A program made the position numbers and the translations under genes. Positions 42,994 to 52,639 of a stretch of DNA of 57,202 bases are shown here, one piece after another. The first letter of the stretch is position 1; every line of letters starts with the position of its first letter. The notes under the pieces are model-generated. The model was not told the DNA's origin. It searched no databases and saw only the letters and a list, made by a program, of their open reading frames with translations. Source of the stretch: Flavobacteriales bacterium (lineage in GTDB: Bacteria > Bacteroidota > Bacteroidia > Flavobacteriales_F > PHOS-HE28); NCBI GenBank assembly GCA_017987895.1, contig JAGNSU010000013.1, positions 1 to 57,202 of the forward strand, read 5' to 3'.

Positions 42994-43067
42994 TGACCCC
43001 GGAGGGATTCGAACCCCCAACCAACAGAACCGGAATCTGCCATTCTATCCAATTGAACTACGGGGCC
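42994..43067 (-). tRNA. tRNA-Arg(CCG)
   Basis: On the minus strand a 74-base cloverleaf: acceptor GGCCCCG / CGGGGTC with discriminator A, D arm with TTCAATTGGATAGAA, anticodon stem GCAGA/TCTGT with loop TTCCGGT (anticodon CCG), T arm GGGGGTTCGAATCCCTC. The 3' CCA is not encoded. Confidence 0.95.
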
Positions 43068-43079
43068 GTTTTGCGGCGG

Positions 43080-43087
43080 CGAAGATA
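43080..43087 (-). promoter_or_regulatory. -7 box of tRNA-Arg (TATCTTCG)
   Basis: The TTCG variant of the -7 box, 12 bases before the first base of the tRNA on the minus strand. Confidence 0.6.
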
Positions 43088-43098
43088 GTAGCCCGAAG

Positions 43099-43165
43099 TC
43101 AGGGGCAGGAGGCAGGCCCAGAGGCAATGTCCGGTCTTGCGTCTGCTCCTGCCTCCTGCGCCTAG
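43099..43165. repeat. Palindromic element, GGCAGGAGGCAGG type
   Basis: Two 29-base arms, 43099-43127 and 43137-43165, match in 23 positions, with the best part CAGGAGGCAGG / CCTGCCTCCTG. The element lies between the divergent promoters of tRNA-Arg and typA and shares the GGGCAGG/CCTGCC character of the element at 36576. Confidence 0.85.
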
Positions 43166-43193
43166 CGGCAACTGCCGCCTGCCCAAGAAAGCC

Positions 43194-43201
43194 TACCTTT
43201 G
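43194..43201 (+). promoter_or_regulatory. -7 box of typA (TACCTTTG)
   Basis: A perfect TAnnTTTG match 21 bases before the ATG at 43223. Confidence 0.6.
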
Positions 43202-43222
43202 CGCGCCTTTTTCAGGCCGCCC

Positions 43223-45040
<1,818 letters not shown>

Positions 45041-45046
45041 GCAGGC

Positions 45047-46069
45047 CTATCGCAGTACGACGATGGGGAAGCGGACAGCCCCGTTCTCATGCGTGAACCA
45101 GTAGGTTCCGGGAAGAAGTTCGGAAACTTCGATCGAACAGGAAGGGGGAACACATCGCTGTGTGGCGATCACACGTCCTGTGCCGTCCAGAAGTCGAAAG
45201 GTCCCTTTCTCCGGAACGGCGATAGGCACGATGCATACCTCACTCGCGGGGTTCGGCCATGCGGTCAGAGATCTTAGTGGCACGTCTGCAACTACTACGG
45301 AGACGGTGCCAAGGAGCCAGGCCAGCGCATCGCGCACATGCGTGTGGAACAGCGTGTCGCTGGTGTAGTTGCTCGGGGCATGCCCGAGGGCGGTGTAGAA
45401 CACACGTCCACCTTCTGGCAGTTCGCGGTACCAGCTCATCGGTCGCGGCGCATCGTAGCTGTTCACCTGGTTGTTGGGCCCGATGGTCTCTTCCACCTCC
45501 AGCACCGTGATGTTATCCGGCCGGTAGTAGCCGTTCTCCCAGTAGTAGTACTCTTCGTTCTTCAGCCAGGGGTCCGGCAGGTGAGCGGTGGAAGCATGCG
45601 TGCCGATGTGTTGCATCGCATAGAGCGGTGTGCCGCTCACATGGTTGGGGTTCTCCTGCACGCTGGCTCCGATCAGTTCGGCGTAGAAGTCCCAGGTGCC
45701 GGTATTGGCCCCGTTGGCGGTGGTGTGGCGGTAGGTATCGCTCGCGGCGTGGATCCCGAGCACCGATCCACCTGCCGCCACATAGGCTTCGAAATTCGCG
45801 CGTTGCGCGGGATCCAGAAGTGCGTTGCCGCTGGTATTGCTGAACACGATCACATCGAACGCGGCGAGGTTCGCGAGCGAGTTAAAGGCAGAGCCATCAA
45901 CATCATCGACCACGCTGAAGCCGAGCTCCACCCCAATATCCTGTAAGAACGCGAGCGATACAGCGCGTGTTTGATGGTCGAAGCCCGACGTCTCCGCATA
46001 GTGTAGCACGGATTGCCCTAAGGCCGGTCCAAAGAACTGCGAAATGAGAAGCAGGAGCGGAAGGCGCAT
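45047..46069 (-). CDS. Secreted ThuA domain protein with T9SS sorting domain
   Basis: The 340-residue product has a signal peptide (residues 1-18), a ThuA domain (about 20-245, with VLHYAETSGFDHQTRAV, LGIHAASDTYRH and YRELPEGGRVFYTALGH) and a short T9SS type A domain (about 255-340, LTAWPNPASEVCIVPIAV). ThuA is related to class I glutamine amidotransferase folds and is linked to trehalose or other sugar use. The actual reaction of the secreted forms is unknown. It is convergent with typA with 6 bases between. Confidence 0.88.
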   Translation of the reverse strand: MRLPLLLLISQFFGPALGQSVLHYAETSGFDHQTRAVSLAFLQDIGVELGFSVVDDVDGSAFNSLANLAAFDVIVFSNTSGNALLDPAQRANFEAYVAAGGSVLGIHAASDTYRHTTANGANTGTWDFYAELIGASVQENPNHVSGTPLYAMQHIGTHASTAHLPDPWLKNEEYYYWENGYYRPDNITVLEVEETIGPNNQVNSYDAPRPMSWYRELPEGGRVFYTALGHAPSNYTSDTLFHTHVRDALAWLLGTVSVVVADVPLRSLTAWPNPASEVCIVPIAVPEKGTFRLLDGTGRVIATQRCVPPSCSIEVSELLPGTYWFTHENGAVRFPIVVLR

Positions 46070-46166
46070 GCGATGAAGTTACGTCCGGATCGAACCTCCA
46101 CGAACGAGCGGTGTACGGGTCCTCGAAAACGCCTGATCAACTACCCTCAGGCCAAACCTTAAGACC

Positions 46167-47483
46167 ATGAAGACCCGATGGACCATTGCCCTGATCACAG
46201 GGCTGGCGAGCGCAGCGATCCTGGTGCTCGTCTCGTTCCGCCAGCCGACCGTGCCGCGGAACCATGCGCAACACAGCCCCAAAGGCTGTGTGTTCAAGAC
46301 CGTGTACGAGGGAGAAGGGCTCGACAGCAACTTCCTGATGCCGACGACGGCGCAGGTGCTCACTGCGGAAACGCGCGCGTACGATTGGATGCTGAAGGCG
46401 CAGAACAACGACGGTGGCTTCGCGGCGGGCTCGCATGCCAGCCAGAACGTTATGGATCCACATGCTTCGCCGAGCGATCCGGCGACCACGGCGATGGTGA
46501 GCATGTCCTTGCTGCGCGCTGGCAGCACGCCGGAGAACGGCCGCTTCGCCAATGTGCTCGCACGTACCACCGAGTTCCTGTTGAAAGCGGTGGAAGGAAG
46601 TTCGGACGACGCACTGAACATCACCGAGCTACAAGGAACACAGATCCAGGTGAAGCTGGGGCAGAACATCGACGTGGCGCTCACGGCGCAATACCTCAGT
46701 AACCTGATGGGCCGCATGGCGTGCAACGATCCGAAGCACGATCGCTGGCTGCGCGCGCTGAACAAGTGCACGCGCAAGATCCAGAGGTCGCAGACCTCCA
46801 ACGGCAGTGTGGCCGGCAATGGCTGGGCCGGTGTGTTGCAGAGCAGCTTCGCCACCAATGCGTTGGAAAGCGCACAGCATGTAGGCGCCGACGTGGACGA
46901 TGAGGCGCTGGAGAAGGCGCGCGATTTCCAGAAAGCGAATTTCGATGTGAACACCGGATCGGTGGCGACGGATGCAGCGGCAGGCGTGACCCTCTATGCG
47001 GTGAGCGGCAGCACGCGCAGCAGCGCCAAGGAGGCCCGAAAGGCGGAGGAGGACATGGATCGCGCCCGCGCGGAGGGCAAGGTGGACAAGAGCGCGCCGG
47101 TGACCGTGAAGAACCTGGAACAGGCCGGGTACACCAAAGACGAGGCGGAGAAGATGAACACCGCCTGGCAGGTCTATAACGCGGCGAAGACCCGCGCGCA
47201 ATCGAACGAGGTGATCAGCGGTTTCGGCAACAACGGCGGCGAGGAGTTCCTCAGCTTCCTACAGACCGGTGAGTCATTGATCATCAACAAGGACAACAGT
47301 TGGAAGAACTGGTACGGCGCCACCAGCGCCCGCCTGGTGGAGATCCAGAACAACGATGGCAGCTGGAGCGGCCACCACTGCATTACGAGCCCGGTGTTCT
47401 GCACGGCGACATCGCTGCTCATCCTCAGCGTGAACAACGATATCGAGCAGTTGGTGGCACAGGGTGCCACGGTGAAGAAGTAG
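46167..47483 (+). CDS. Exported protein with terpene cyclase/prenyltransferase-like alpha-toroid
   Basis: The 438-residue product starts with one hydrophobic helix (residues 5-24, WTIALITGLASAAILVLVSF), a signal or membrane anchor. Motifs LKAQNNDGGFAAGSH and IQNNDGSWSGHHCITSPVFC resemble the QW-type repeats of squalene-hopene cyclase and prenyltransferase toroids, one near each end. The middle (about 290-345) is very charged and coiled-coil-like. The catalytic DxDD motif of cyclases is not seen, so enzyme activity is doubtful. A polymer- or protein-binding toroid, as in some secreted proteins, is possible. No T9SS domain is present. The gene has no strong promoter box. Confidence 0.7.
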   Translation: MKTRWTIALITGLASAAILVLVSFRQPTVPRNHAQHSPKGCVFKTVYEGEGLDSNFLMPTTAQVLTAETRAYDWMLKAQNNDGGFAAGSHASQNVMDPHASPSDPATTAMVSMSLLRAGSTPENGRFANVLARTTEFLLKAVEGSSDDALNITELQGTQIQVKLGQNIDVALTAQYLSNLMGRMACNDPKHDRWLRALNKCTRKIQRSQTSNGSVAGNGWAGVLQSSFATNALESAQHVGADVDDEALEKARDFQKANFDVNTGSVATDAAAGVTLYAVSGSTRSSAKEARKAEEDMDRARAEGKVDKSAPVTVKNLEQAGYTKDEAEKMNTAWQVYNAAKTRAQSNEVISGFGNNGGEEFLSFLQTGESLIINKDNSWKNWYGATSARLVEIQNNDGSWSGHHCITSPVFCTATSLLILSVNNDIEQLVAQGATVKK

Positions 47484-47540
47484 TTGCGGAAGGAGGGAAG
47501 GTGCGAGGGTGGGGGTGAAGGCCCTCACCCTTTGCCGTTC

Positions 47541-47942
47541 TTACTTGTTGAACATCGCCTTCAGCGGCTCCCAATAGAATTCCCGCCATCCGCTCTTGAA
47601 ATTGTTCACCAGCTCCGCCGGCACATGTTTATGGTGGAACAGGATCCGCGTGCGGCCCTTGGCGATCGCTTGTAGCTCGAAACGGATCGAGGAGAAGTGG
47701 TCCTTGGGCCATTTCGCTTCATTGGCGCGCCAGGTCTGCACGATCCGCTGGCCGGGCAATAACTGCAAGTTCTCCCCATGTGCGTAGCCATCGTACACCT
47801 CGAACGCGCCACCGATTTTCTGTGAGAGCCGCACCTTCGAACCTATCAAGGCGCTGTGCTTCTTCGCGTCCATGAGCAGGTCGTAGATGATCCGTGGGGT
47901 GGTGTGAACGGTCACTTGTTGTTTGAAGGAGGAGGTCTTCAT
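47541..47942 (-). CDS. SRPBCC/AHSA1-type ligand-binding protein
   Basis: The 133-residue protein has the START/SRPBCC helix-grip pattern: TTPRIIYDLLMDAKKHSALI at the start, FEVYDGYAHGENLQLLPGQRIVQTWRA in the middle and a C-terminal helix VNNFKSGWREFYWEPLKAM. Proteins of the AHSA1 group include Hsp90 co-chaperones and lipid-binding proteins. The exact role is unknown. Its ATG lies one base after the stop codon of the phosphatase gene on the same strand, so the two are co-transcribed. Confidence 0.85.
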   Translation of the reverse strand: MKTSSFKQQVTVHTTPRIIYDLLMDAKKHSALIGSKVRLSQKIGGAFEVYDGYAHGENLQLLPGQRIVQTWRANEAKWPKDHFSSIRFELQAIAKGRTRILFHHKHVPAELVNNFKSGWREFYWEPLKAMFNK

Positions 47943-47943
47943 G

Positions 47944-50514
47944 TCAGGGAAGTTGTTCCTGGCGTGTGTTGTTCGGGGTGATACCGCCGATGTTCACCAG
48001 GATCGGATCACGGTCGTTGCGCACACCGGCGTATTTCACCACACCGTCCAGGTTGCCATCCTCATTGCAGTAGAGCACTTCGGTATTGTTGGGGGTGAAG
48101 CCACCCACGCGCACCAGGATCGGGTCGCGGTCATTGTGGCCGCCGGCGTACTTCAACATTTGGTCTTGCAAGATGTTGCCGGCCCAGAGCAAGTGCACGC
48201 CATTGATATCCTTCCGCGCCTCGGTACCGAAGGTGGCGGTTGAAGGCGAGGTGAGGTCGATCGCAGCGGGTGTACCGCTCAAGGCGAAGGCTTCGGCCGT
48301 CATGATACCTAGGTGGTTACGATGGCGCAGGGCGACGTGGTAGTTCTCCGGCGGCAAGGCGAATTGCACGGGGGAAGTACCATCCAGGTCCACCACATCG
48401 CCATCGCGTTGGATCAACGCCGCCTTTGCGGCCACTATCTGCGATGGAACGAAGCGATCCCGCAATTCCACGAAGACCCAATCCACGATCGCGTTGGCAC
48501 CGGTGTCGGTAAGCAGTGCTGGCGCGATGGATCCCGCCGGCGTTTCGCCGAGGTGCGGGAAAACACTGGGATAAGGAGATATGGTGGGGATCATCCCCGC
48601 CAGGCGCAGATCATCGCGCATACGTCCCTCGATGGGATCGAACGGACCTTCGAGGAACGCTTTCAGCTCCACCTTCACCGGCCCGAAGGCTTTGCGAATG
48701 TCGAAGTGATCGATCACCTGGCCCTGATCGTTCAGGAATTTGCCCGAGAGCGTATTGCCCAGCACATCGATCACCATGCTGCCCCAGTAAGCGCCCGAGC
48801 TGAAGTACATCGCCGGATGGTTGAAGGTGCCGGTGGCATCCTTCTTCCCGCTCACGCCGCACACGGCGTAGACCGTTCCCATGTTCGGAGTGACGATGCC
48901 TGGCTTCGTGTACGCACCCGCCCCGTCGAGTTGGCCCGGCGTTCCGTTCAACTTCATGGTCGCTGCGTTGAACGTGGAGGACACGCCATAGTGCCCGTTG
49001 ATCAGGAAGGAGCGTTCATAGCTGTGGCTATGCCCACAGAGCACGAGGTCCACGCCGTGCGATTCGATGATGGGCACGATGTTCTGGCGCATGTCGAACG
49101 AAATGCCACCGCTGTCACCAGGATCGTCGGTATCGTGCGAACCCTTGGAATAAGGTGGATGATGCCAGTAGACGATGATCCATTGGCTGTTCGCTTGGGC
49201 TTGCGTGATGTCGTTCGTCAGCCAGGTGGCCATGGCCCCGGTGACCGAGCGCGACACGCCATAGCTGTCCAGCGAAATGAAATGCACGTTGCCGTAGTCA
49301 TAGCTGTAGTAGGCCTCGGTGTTGCTGGGGACACCACCACCTTCACCGAGCTTCGGCGGTGCGAAGAGCGTGTAGTAGGTCCCGGTGTTCGTGTTCCCGT
49401 TCGCACCGCTGTAATAGTCGTGGTTGCCGATGCAAGGGAACAGCGGTGTGTTCCGCAGGATCTCTTCGTACATGTTCTGGAAAACGCCTTGCTGGTACTC
49501 GCATTCGCGGCCATGGTTGTAGGCATTGTCACCGAGCATCAGCCAGACATCCGCTTTTCGGCCCGTGGCGATGAAGTTGGTATAAGCGTCGCGCACATGG
49601 GCCTGGTTGATGTAAGCGGTACCGGCATCGCCAATGGCCCAGATGCGGAGCGGGCTTACGCTCCCTCCCGGCGGATGGGTGCGGAAGAAGTAGGTGGGTG
49701 CATCGCCGGCCAGGTCCTCGGTCGTTGTGCCGATGGCATAGAAATACGTGGTGTTCGGTTGCAGGCCGGTGAGTTTGACCTCATGTTCGATCACTTGCGC
49801 CGCGAGGGCGCTGGAGAGGTCGAGCGCACCGACCGCGCTGCCATAGCGCACGCGCGAATTGGTGGGTACGTCGGTCTTCCACTTCACTACGATGCTGGTG
49901 GGCGTCGAGGCCTGCAAGTAAGGCCCTCGGAACAGGGAGGGCGAGGCATTCAGCCCGAGGAGTTCCAGGTTAAAGCTCAGATCACTACTGCTGCCTGCGC
50001 TCTGATGCATCTCGACCGCGATCGTGTTGTCGCCATTGACGAACTGGGCCGGTGTGAGCACCTGCCGCATCAACTTCGGTTCTTCACTATCGGCTATGGC
50101 CTGATAGGCCAGGGTGGTGTAAGTGATCGTGACCTGGTCCAGGTTCTGCCGCATCACTTCGGTGCCGTTGAGATAGACCACGAAGCCATCGTCCCGCTTC
50201 ACGCTGAGGAGATAGCCCGCATAGGCGTTCACGTCCGGAATGTTCAAGGTTTTGCGGAAGTAGGTGGTGATGTACTTGGCGCTGGCATTGGGGCCGTAGC
50301 TCACGACCGTGGCCTCGTCGCCATCTCCATAGCCCAGTTCGCCGGGCCCACTGGCCCAACCACTATCGTTGAAGCCGATGGCGCGCCACGGAGTGCCCTG
50401 GTTGCTGCCATTGTCGCGGTATTTCCAAGTTGAGCCGAACGGGACCAAGGCGACGTCCTGCGCATGGAGCGCGGAGCAGAGCAGCAGGAGAGCGAAGGAG
50501 AAGGTCCGGTACAT
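47944..50514 (-). CDS. Secreted purple acid phosphatase-like metallophosphoesterase
   Basis: The 856-residue exported protein has a signal peptide (RTFSFALLLLCSALHAQ), an N-terminal jelly-roll domain (about 20-185), a fibronectin-like domain (about 195-285) and a metallophosphoesterase domain of the purple-acid-phosphatase type (about 290-560). Its metal motifs are IGDAG, LGDNAYNHG, GNHDYY, YWHHPPYSKG and CGHSHSYER. The C-terminal region has two copies of KYAGG/VRNDRDPILV with VGGFTPNNT and NIGGITPNNT around a CNEDGNLDGVV loop; this region may be a variant export or anchoring domain, because no standard T9SS type A domain is present. The ATG at 50514 is used, since the one at 50523 lies close to a TAACTTGA -7-like box. 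The substrate is unknown. Confidence 0.87.
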   Translation of the reverse strand: MYRTFSFALLLLCSALHAQDVALVPFGSTWKYRDNGSNQGTPWRAIGFNDSGWASGPGELGYGDGDEATVVSYGPNASAKYITTYFRKTLNIPDVNAYAGYLLSVKRDDGFVVYLNGTEVMRQNLDQVTITYTTLAYQAIADSEEPKLMRQVLTPAQFVNGDNTIAVEMHQSAGSSSDLSFNLELLGLNASPSLFRGPYLQASTPTSIVVKWKTDVPTNSRVRYGSAVGALDLSSALAAQVIEHEVKLTGLQPNTTYFYAIGTTTEDLAGDAPTYFFRTHPPGGSVSPLRIWAIGDAGTAYINQAHVRDAYTNFIATGRKADVWLMLGDNAYNHGRECEYQQGVFQNMYEEILRNTPLFPCIGNHDYYSGANGNTNTGTYYTLFAPPKLGEGGGVPSNTEAYYSYDYGNVHFISLDSYGVSRSVTGAMATWLTNDITQAQANSQWIIVYWHHPPYSKGSHDTDDPGDSGGISFDMRQNIVPIIESHGVDLVLCGHSHSYERSFLINGHYGVSSTFNAATMKLNGTPGQLDGAGAYTKPGIVTPNMGTVYAVCGVSGKKDATGTFNHPAMYFSSGAYWGSMVIDVLGNTLSGKFLNDQGQVIDHFDIRKAFGPVKVELKAFLEGPFDPIEGRMRDDLRLAGMIPTISPYPSVFPHLGETPAGSIAPALLTDTGANAIVDWVFVELRDRFVPSQIVAAKAALIQRDGDVVDLDGTSPVQFALPPENYHVALRHRNHLGIMTAEAFALSGTPAAIDLTSPSTATFGTEARKDINGVHLLWAGNILQDQMLKYAGGHNDRDPILVRVGGFTPNNTEVLYCNEDGNLDGVVKYAGVRNDRDPILVNIGGITPNNTRQEQLP

Positions 50515-50667
50515 GTTTCCCATGGGTTCAAGTTAGTGGAATACGACCGTGCGGGAAGTGACATTGGTCAAAGGCGCGCCGTGGAGGGGGTCGAAGTGCG
50601 CGAGGAGAAGTGTGCTGGGCGGTCCGTTGGCAGGAAAAGAGGTAGGAGACAGTTGCTCGTCCGCTCG

Positions 50668-50675
50668 CACCTTTG
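50668..50675 (+). promoter_or_regulatory. -7 box of the MBL-fold gene (CACCTTTG)
   Basis: CACCTTTG matches TAnnTTTG at seven of eight positions, 35 bases before the ATG at 50711. Confidence 0.4.
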
Positions 50676-50710
50676 CCGACCCTTCGGCCCTTCTGTTGAG
50701 AACCCTCCGC

Positions 50711-51817
50711 ATGTTGCTTTGGATCTTGCTGGCGCTCATCGCGCTCCCCACGATCGCATTGGTGCTCTACTTCATGCTATCCCCGCGCATCGGTAGTGGT
50801 CCCGCTGGCGCGAGGAAGGCACGCATCGAGGCCTCCCCGAATTTTCGCGATGGCAAGTTCCAGAACGTGGTGCCTACGAATATGGACATGCCCGTGAGCA
50901 CCATGGGGAAGGTGATGTGGGAGATGCTCAAAGGCGGTGACGGCCGTGAACCGGACGATACCATCCCGAACGTTCCGTTCGATCGCACCGCTTGGGAGTC
51001 GTTGCCGGATACCGGTTTCGCCATCGCATGGTTCGGGCATTCCTCTTTGTTGATCAAGATGGACGCCATCACTTTTCTGGTGGACCCCGTGTTCGGGGAG
51101 CGTGCCTCCTCCTTCTCCTTTGCCGGGCCCAAGCGGTTCGCCTACCGCGAACACATGCGGGTGGACCTGTTGCCCAAAGTGGATGCCGTGCTGATCTCGC
51201 ACGACCACTACGACCACCTGGACCACGAGACCGTTCTCCAGTTGAAGGACGAACGCTTCATCGTTCCGTTGGGGGTAGGCGCGCACTTGGAGTCCTGGGG
51301 CGTGCCGTCCTCGGCCATCACCGAGCACGACTGGTGGCAGACCACCCATGTGGCCGCAGTGAAGCTGACACTGGCACCTGCGCGGCATTTTTCCGGACGC
51401 GCCCTCACCAACCGCTTCAGCACATTGTGGGGTTCATGGGTGATCGAAGGCAAGGAGCGCCGGGTGCTCTTCGGTGCCGATTCCGGCTATGACCCCACTT
51501 TCAAGGAACTGGGATCTCGCTTCGGCAAGTTCGACCTCGCGCTGCTCGAGTGCGGTGCCTACAACGTACAGTGGTCGGAGATCCACATGATGCCTGAAGA
51601 GACCGCCCAAGCCGCCGTGGACCTGAACGCAGCGGTGTTGATGCCGATCCATTGGGCCAAGTTCAACTTGGCGCTGCATCCTTGGAAGGAGCCCATCGAA
51701 AGGCTAAGCATCAAGGCGGCGGAATTGAACGTGCCCTTGCTTACACCCGCCCTGGGGCGGACGGTGGTCGGTGCTGACCTCACGGCTAGCGTGCGCTGGT
51801 GGGAAGCCGCGCGCTGA
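50711..51817 (+). CDS. Membrane-anchored MBL-fold metal-dependent hydrolase
   Basis: The 368-residue protein starts with a transmembrane helix (residues 3-22). The metallo-beta-lactamase fold follows (about 105-350) with the zinc motif SHDHYDHLD (His164, His166, Asp168, His169) and further ligands in APARHFSGR, LFGADSGYDP and MPIHWAKF. The combination, including ITFLVDPVFGERASSF before the HxHxDH motif, places it with NAPE-phospholipase-D-like/RomA hydrolases. The substrate is unknown. The ATG at 50711 places the helix at the N-terminus and suits the -7 box. Confidence 0.9.
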   Translation: MLLWILLALIALPTIALVLYFMLSPRIGSGPAGARKARIEASPNFRDGKFQNVVPTNMDMPVSTMGKVMWEMLKGGDGREPDDTIPNVPFDRTAWESLPDTGFAIAWFGHSSLLIKMDAITFLVDPVFGERASSFSFAGPKRFAYREHMRVDLLPKVDAVLISHDHYDHLDHETVLQLKDERFIVPLGVGAHLESWGVPSSAITEHDWWQTTHVAAVKLTLAPARHFSGRALTNRFSTLWGSWVIEGKERRVLFGADSGYDPTFKELGSRFGKFDLALLECGAYNVQWSEIHMMPEETAQAAVDLNAAVLMPIHWAKFNLALHPWKEPIERLSIKAAELNVPLLTPALGRTVVGADLTASVRWWEAAR

Positions 51818-51827
51818 TGCTCCGAAC

Positions 51828-51860
51828 GGAAAAGGCACCGTCCCTCGCGGAACGGTGCCC
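51828..51860 (-). terminator. Rho-independent terminator of the cupredoxin gene
   Basis: On the minus strand the stem GGCACCGT / ACGGTGCC is followed by TTTTCC. It is placed 18 bases after the cupredoxin gene stop and may work in both directions for the convergent MBL gene. Confidence 0.75.
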
Positions 51861-51877
51861 TCTCGGAGAACGGCCTA

Positions 51878-52462
51878 TCAGCGTGCGATGGTGAGGCGCT
51901 CGCGTGCCACCACTTTGCGTGCGGCATTGGTGAGCAGAACGGCATAATTGCCGGGCTCCAGGGCGGAAAGGTCCAGACGATCGGAGCTGTTCACCACTTG
52001 GCGCAGTGCTTCACGCCCTTGAGCGTCTATCAGCGTGATCACTTGGCCAGGCTGAGCAGTGGTCACTTGCACTTCGGTGGAGGCGGGGTTCGGGAAAATG
52101 CGCAGCGCGGTGGTCGCGTTGTTCTCTTCCACGCCGGTCGTGGAGTTCACAATGATCTGCCCCTTCATCCCCATGCTGGCGTGTGGCTGGCACACATAAT
52201 AGTAGGTGCCGGGGATGGTGAGGGTAAGCGTGTGCGTGCCTGCGGAGAAGTTGAAACCACCGTTGGACGTATTGCCGTTGGCGTTCCAGGTGGCTTCGGT
52301 CACTTCGGTGCAGGTGTGGGGGGAACCGATGGTGATGGTGATATCATCGCCAGCGTCCACGGTAAGCGTGGCAGGGCTGAAGCTGAACCCGGACTGGTTG
52401 ATGGTTTGGGCACCAGCGGTGAGCGAAGCAGCGACAAGGAAAAGTGCGGAAAGTCGTTTCAT
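51878..52462 (-). CDS. Secreted plastocyanin-like cupredoxin with T9SS sorting domain
   Basis: The 194-residue exported protein has a signal peptide (residues 1-19), a cupredoxin domain (about 20-112) and a T9SS type A domain (about 118-194, LRIFPNPASTEVQVTTAQPG). The copper ligands are recognisable: His49 in GSPHTCTEV, then Cys91, His94 and Met97 or Met99 in YYYVCQPHASMGM. It should be a surface-attached or secreted one-electron carrier or copper-binding protein. The partner is unknown. The terminator lies directly downstream. Confidence 0.9.
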   Translation of the reverse strand: MKRLSALFLVAASLTAGAQTINQSGFSFSPATLTVDAGDDITITIGSPHTCTEVTEATWNANGNTSNGGFNFSAGTHTLTLTIPGTYYYVCQPHASMGMKGQIIVNSTTGVEENNATTALRIFPNPASTEVQVTTAQPGQVITLIDAQGREALRQVVNSSDRLDLSALEPGNYAVLLTNAARKVVARERLTIAR

Positions 52463-52639
52463 GGAATGGGCCGTTAGGCGGCGGATTTTGGGTTATGGTT
52501 TTAGTTGTGCGAAGCTAAGACGCAAGCCTTCCCCGTTCCGCTGCCTGATCGGATCAGAGTACGAGCCATGTCGGGTGGATAACCATGGACCCTATCTTCT
52601 GATCGCGCGATCGACGGCATCCTCGTCGATCCCCGGAGC

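Noticed and set aside
42506..43024. N-terminal extension of the subtilase frame up to 43024
   Set aside because: It overlaps the S4 protein gene, the terminator and tRNA-Arg on the same strand, and the signal peptide starts only at 42505.
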